From: Quillaja saponaria
Lineage: Eukaryota; Streptophyta; Magnoliopsida; Fabales; Quillajaceae
Length of the DNA stretch: 64,000 nt
Assembly: GCA_029379385.1 (NCBI GenBank)
Contig: CM055606.1
Location: 62,001-126,000, forward strand
Direction: 5' to 3'
Under the pieces are notes generated by a model, which worked only from the letters and a program-made list of their open reading frames with translations, was not told where the DNA came from and did not search any database. Made by a program: the position numbers and the translations under genes. This document shows, in pieces, positions 61,619-64,000 of this stretch (within the stretch, counting starts at the first letter, position 1; each line of letters opens with the position of its first letter).

Positions 61619-63352
61619 ATGGAGCTCACAACCATGTCCCAAGTAATGCAACTCCATGCCCAAATACTCAAATTAGGCACCCAAAATAAGCAAACCCAAC
61701 AGAGACTCTCCAAGCTCTTCACTTTCTCTGCTCTCTCACCCTCTGGAGACCTTACCTATGCCTGCCTCATTTTGAATTCTATGCCAAACCCAAACTCTTA
61801 CTACTACAACACCATGCTCCGAGCTTACTCTCAGAGCTCCGACAGTTCCAGTCCGATACATGCTTTATCCCTTTTTCTCTCCATGGTTCAAGAACCGACC
61901 GATAACTCACCCAGACCCGATAAGTTCACGTATCCTTTCGTGCTGAAGTCATGTGCCCGTTTGAAGCTGACCCATCAAGGAAAACAGCTCCATGGTTCGA
62001 TAGTCAAGTTGGGTTTTGGCTTGGATCGGTATATCCTGAACACGTTGATCCACGTGTACTCGGAGTGTGGGGAAACTGGTCTTGCGTATTCTGTGTTTGA
62101 GAGAATGTCTGATAGAGATGTTGTGTCTTGGACGTCAATGATTGATGGATTTGGGGGTAATGATCGACCCATTGAGGCAATAAAGCTGTTTGAGCAAATG
62201 GTGGAAACTGGTATTGAGGTTAATGATGCCTCGGTAGTGTCAGTTCTCAGAGCATGCGCGGACATAGGAGCATTAAGCATGGGGAGGAGAGTGCATAGGA
62301 TAGTGGAGGAGAGGAAAATTGGGTATAAGGCTAATGTTAAAACAGCACTCGTTGACATGTATGCGAAAAGTGGGTGTATAGAGAGTGCAAGGCGGGTTTT
62401 TGATGATGCAGTGGACAAAGATGTTTTCATTTGGACAGCAATGATTTCTGGCCTTGCTAGCCACGGGCAGTGCAGAGAAGCTATTGAGTTGTTTGTTCAG
62501 ATGGAAAAATCTGATGTAAAACCTGATGAAAGGACAATGACAACAGTTCTATCTGCGTGTAGGAACGCAGGCTTGGTCCGTGAAGGTTTCATGTATTTGC
62601 ATAATATGCAAAAACAGTATGGAGTAAGAGTTACTATTCAACATTATGGATGCATGGTAGACCTTCTTGCTAGATCACAGCGTTTGAAAGAAGCTGAAGA
62701 GTTCATTCACAAAATGCCCATCAAACCTGATGCAGTCCTCTGGAGGACTTTGATATGGGCATGTAAAATTCATGGAGATACCGATAGAGCTGAGCGTTTG
62801 ATGGAACATCTTAAGGTACTAGAGAAGGATGCACATGATAGTGGGACTTATATACTTGCTGGCAATGTGTATGCATCCTCGGGAAAGTGGTGTGATAAGG
62901 CAAAGGTGAGAGAGTTGATGCATCAAAAAGGACTATTAAAGCCACCAGGGTCTAGTAAGATTGAAGTTGATGGTGTTATACATGAATTTGTGATGGGAGA
63001 TTCTACTCACCCTGAAGCAGAAAAAATATATGTGAAGTTGGAGGAGATGCAGGAGAAATTAACAAAAGAAGGGTATAATCCAAAAGTTTCTGAGGTCATG
63101 CTCGAAATAGAATATGAGGAAAAAACTTATCAGTTGCTTCACCATAGTGAGAAGCTTGCTCTTGCTTTTGGTCTAATTAAAACGAGTCCTGGGTGCAAAA
63201 TCCGAATTGTGAAAAATTTAAGATCTTGCGAGGACTGCCATGAGTTTATGAAACGTATCTCTAGTGTATACCAAAGAGAGATTATAGTAAGAGATAGGAT
63301 ACGCTTCCATCATTTCAAACATGGTGACTGCTCTTGTAAAGATTACTGGTAA
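61619..63352 (+). CDS. DYW-type pentatricopeptide repeat protein, putative organelle RNA editing factor
   Basis: Intronless, 577 residues from the ATG at 61619 (MELTTMSQVMQLHAQILKLG). This is the normal beginning of a PLS-class protein. PLS repeats fill about 1-410, with typical blocks such as VVSWTSMIDGF, NVKTALVDMYAKSGCIESAR and ERTMTTVLSACRNAGLV. E/E+ motifs follow (LKPPGSSKIEVDGVIHEFV), then a complete DYW domain with HSE (509-511), CEDC (537-540) and the CSCKDYW end. These residues make up the zinc-dependent cytidine deaminase active site, so it should edit C to U in mitochondrial or plastid transcripts. The target site cannot be named from memory. No obvious transit peptide is visible. 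It starts only 140 bp after the defensin-like stop. Confidence 0.95.
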   Translation: MELTTMSQVMQLHAQILKLGTQNKQTQQRLSKLFTFSALSPSGDLTYACLILNSMPNPNSYYYNTMLRAYSQSSDSSSPIHALSLFLSMVQEPTDNSPRPDKFTYPFVLKSCARLKLTHQGKQLHGSIVKLGFGLDRYILNTLIHVYSECGETGLAYSVFERMSDRDVVSWTSMIDGFGGNDRPIEAIKLFEQMVETGIEVNDASVVSVLRACADIGALSMGRRVHRIVEERKIGYKANVKTALVDMYAKSGCIESARRVFDDAVDKDVFIWTAMISGLASHGQCREAIELFVQMEKSDVKPDERTMTTVLSACRNAGLVREGFMYLHNMQKQYGVRVTIQHYGCMVDLLARSQRLKEAEEFIHKMPIKPDAVLWRTLIWACKIHGDTDRAERLMEHLKVLEKDAHDSGTYILAGNVYASSGKWCDKAKVRELMHQKGLLKPPGSSKIEVDGVIHEFVMGDSTHPEAEKIYVKLEEMQEKLTKEGYNPKVSEVMLEIEYEEKTYQLLHHSEKLALAFGLIKTSPGCKIRIVKNLRSCEDCHEFMKRISSVYQREIIVRDRIRFHHFKHGDCSCKDYW

Positions 63353-64000
63353 TATGAAGGTTATTCTTTGGATAGTGATAGTTTATTTACAGCAAAACTT
63401 GTATATATAAATGCAGCACATAAGCTGCAAATTCATAAGAGTGATTGCACTAATCCTAGATTTAAGCAGGTGGACGTATTGGGAGAATTGCCAGAGCTTT
63501 CTTTCTGGGCTTGGCAGAGTTCCCTACAACCTATATCCTCCAACCATGCGGATTATGAATGGAGCTCAGAGCAAGGGCCAAGGGCCCAATTTTGATCTGA
63601 TTCCAGGACACCATATTAACAAGAGTTTACGAAAGCTTACTTTGAAAGCCCAAGTACTGAAAACATACATCATGGATGGTTGTATAAAATAAGTTTTAGA
63701 TGTAATCTCGACATAAATGATAATGATAAATGATATACTGGTGATATGAATTAATTGAGGTACGTTTAAGGCAATTTGACACCTCTTATAGCAAAAAAAA
63801 AAATAGTGGCTCCAATTGTGTCTCCCGACTCTCACTATGCTTAGATGGGTTGGATTAATAATCTGATCTTAAGTTAGTTGCCTTTTGAATTCCCAAAAGT
63901 TTGACCTTGATTATTGGCTTCTATTTCAAGAATTAGCCCCAAGAGAAGCAGTATTGGTTCTATAACATTTCTGAAATCTTCCAAAGTTGATTAGCAAAAG
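63353..64000. other. PPR 3' flank
   Basis: The 3' untranslated region and following intergenic sequence to the window edge. The short open frames here have no recognisable domains. Confidence 0.6.

Overview
The window is nuclear DNA from a flowering plant, most likely a eudicot. It is AT-rich. Genes are split by GT-AG introns, with AT-rich intergenic DNA and plant transposon relics between them. Every recognised product belongs to a plant family. I cannot name the species from sequence alone.

Left part (1-18 kb): a 3.7-kb element with long terminal inverted repeats (about 1687-5432) carries gene-like scraps and a near-perfect 50-bp-arm hairpin. It is followed by a complete 11-exon SUMO E1 subunit gene (SAE2, + strand), a two-exon small OXS3-like gene (- strand), and an intronless CrRLK1L receptor kinase of the BUPS type (- strand).

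Transposon-rich middle (19-29 kb): a decayed hAT transposase (- strand), then a 4.2-kb Gypsy-type LTR element with gag remains, no pol, and two internal tandem arrays. After it come 3.5 kb of unassigned sequence with local duplications.

Right part (30-64 kb): RPT4 (26S proteasome ATPase, 10 exons), IMPL2/HISN7 (histidinol-phosphate phosphatase, 9 exons), a RING-finger gene with an apparent one-base frameshift in its first coding exon, a three-exon Casparian strip integrity factor (CIF) peptide-hormone precursor, and a J-domain plus DnaJ-X co-chaperone (9 exons). All of these are on the - strand. On the + strand follow two defensin-like genes, the first broken by a frameshift and the second intact, and an intronless DYW-type PPR editing factor.

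The genes do not form an operon. Their order is nevertheless informative. SAE2, BUPS, IMPL2, RING and DnaJ-X correspond to neighbouring genes in two duplicated Arabidopsis segments (around At2g21470-At2g21510 and At4g39110-At4g39150), so the window looks like the unduplicated or less fractionated version of that block, interrupted by RPT4, CIF and transposons. Exon coordinates were built by hand from GT-AG sites and reading phase. All intact multi-exon models close in frame at lengths close to those I recall for their families.
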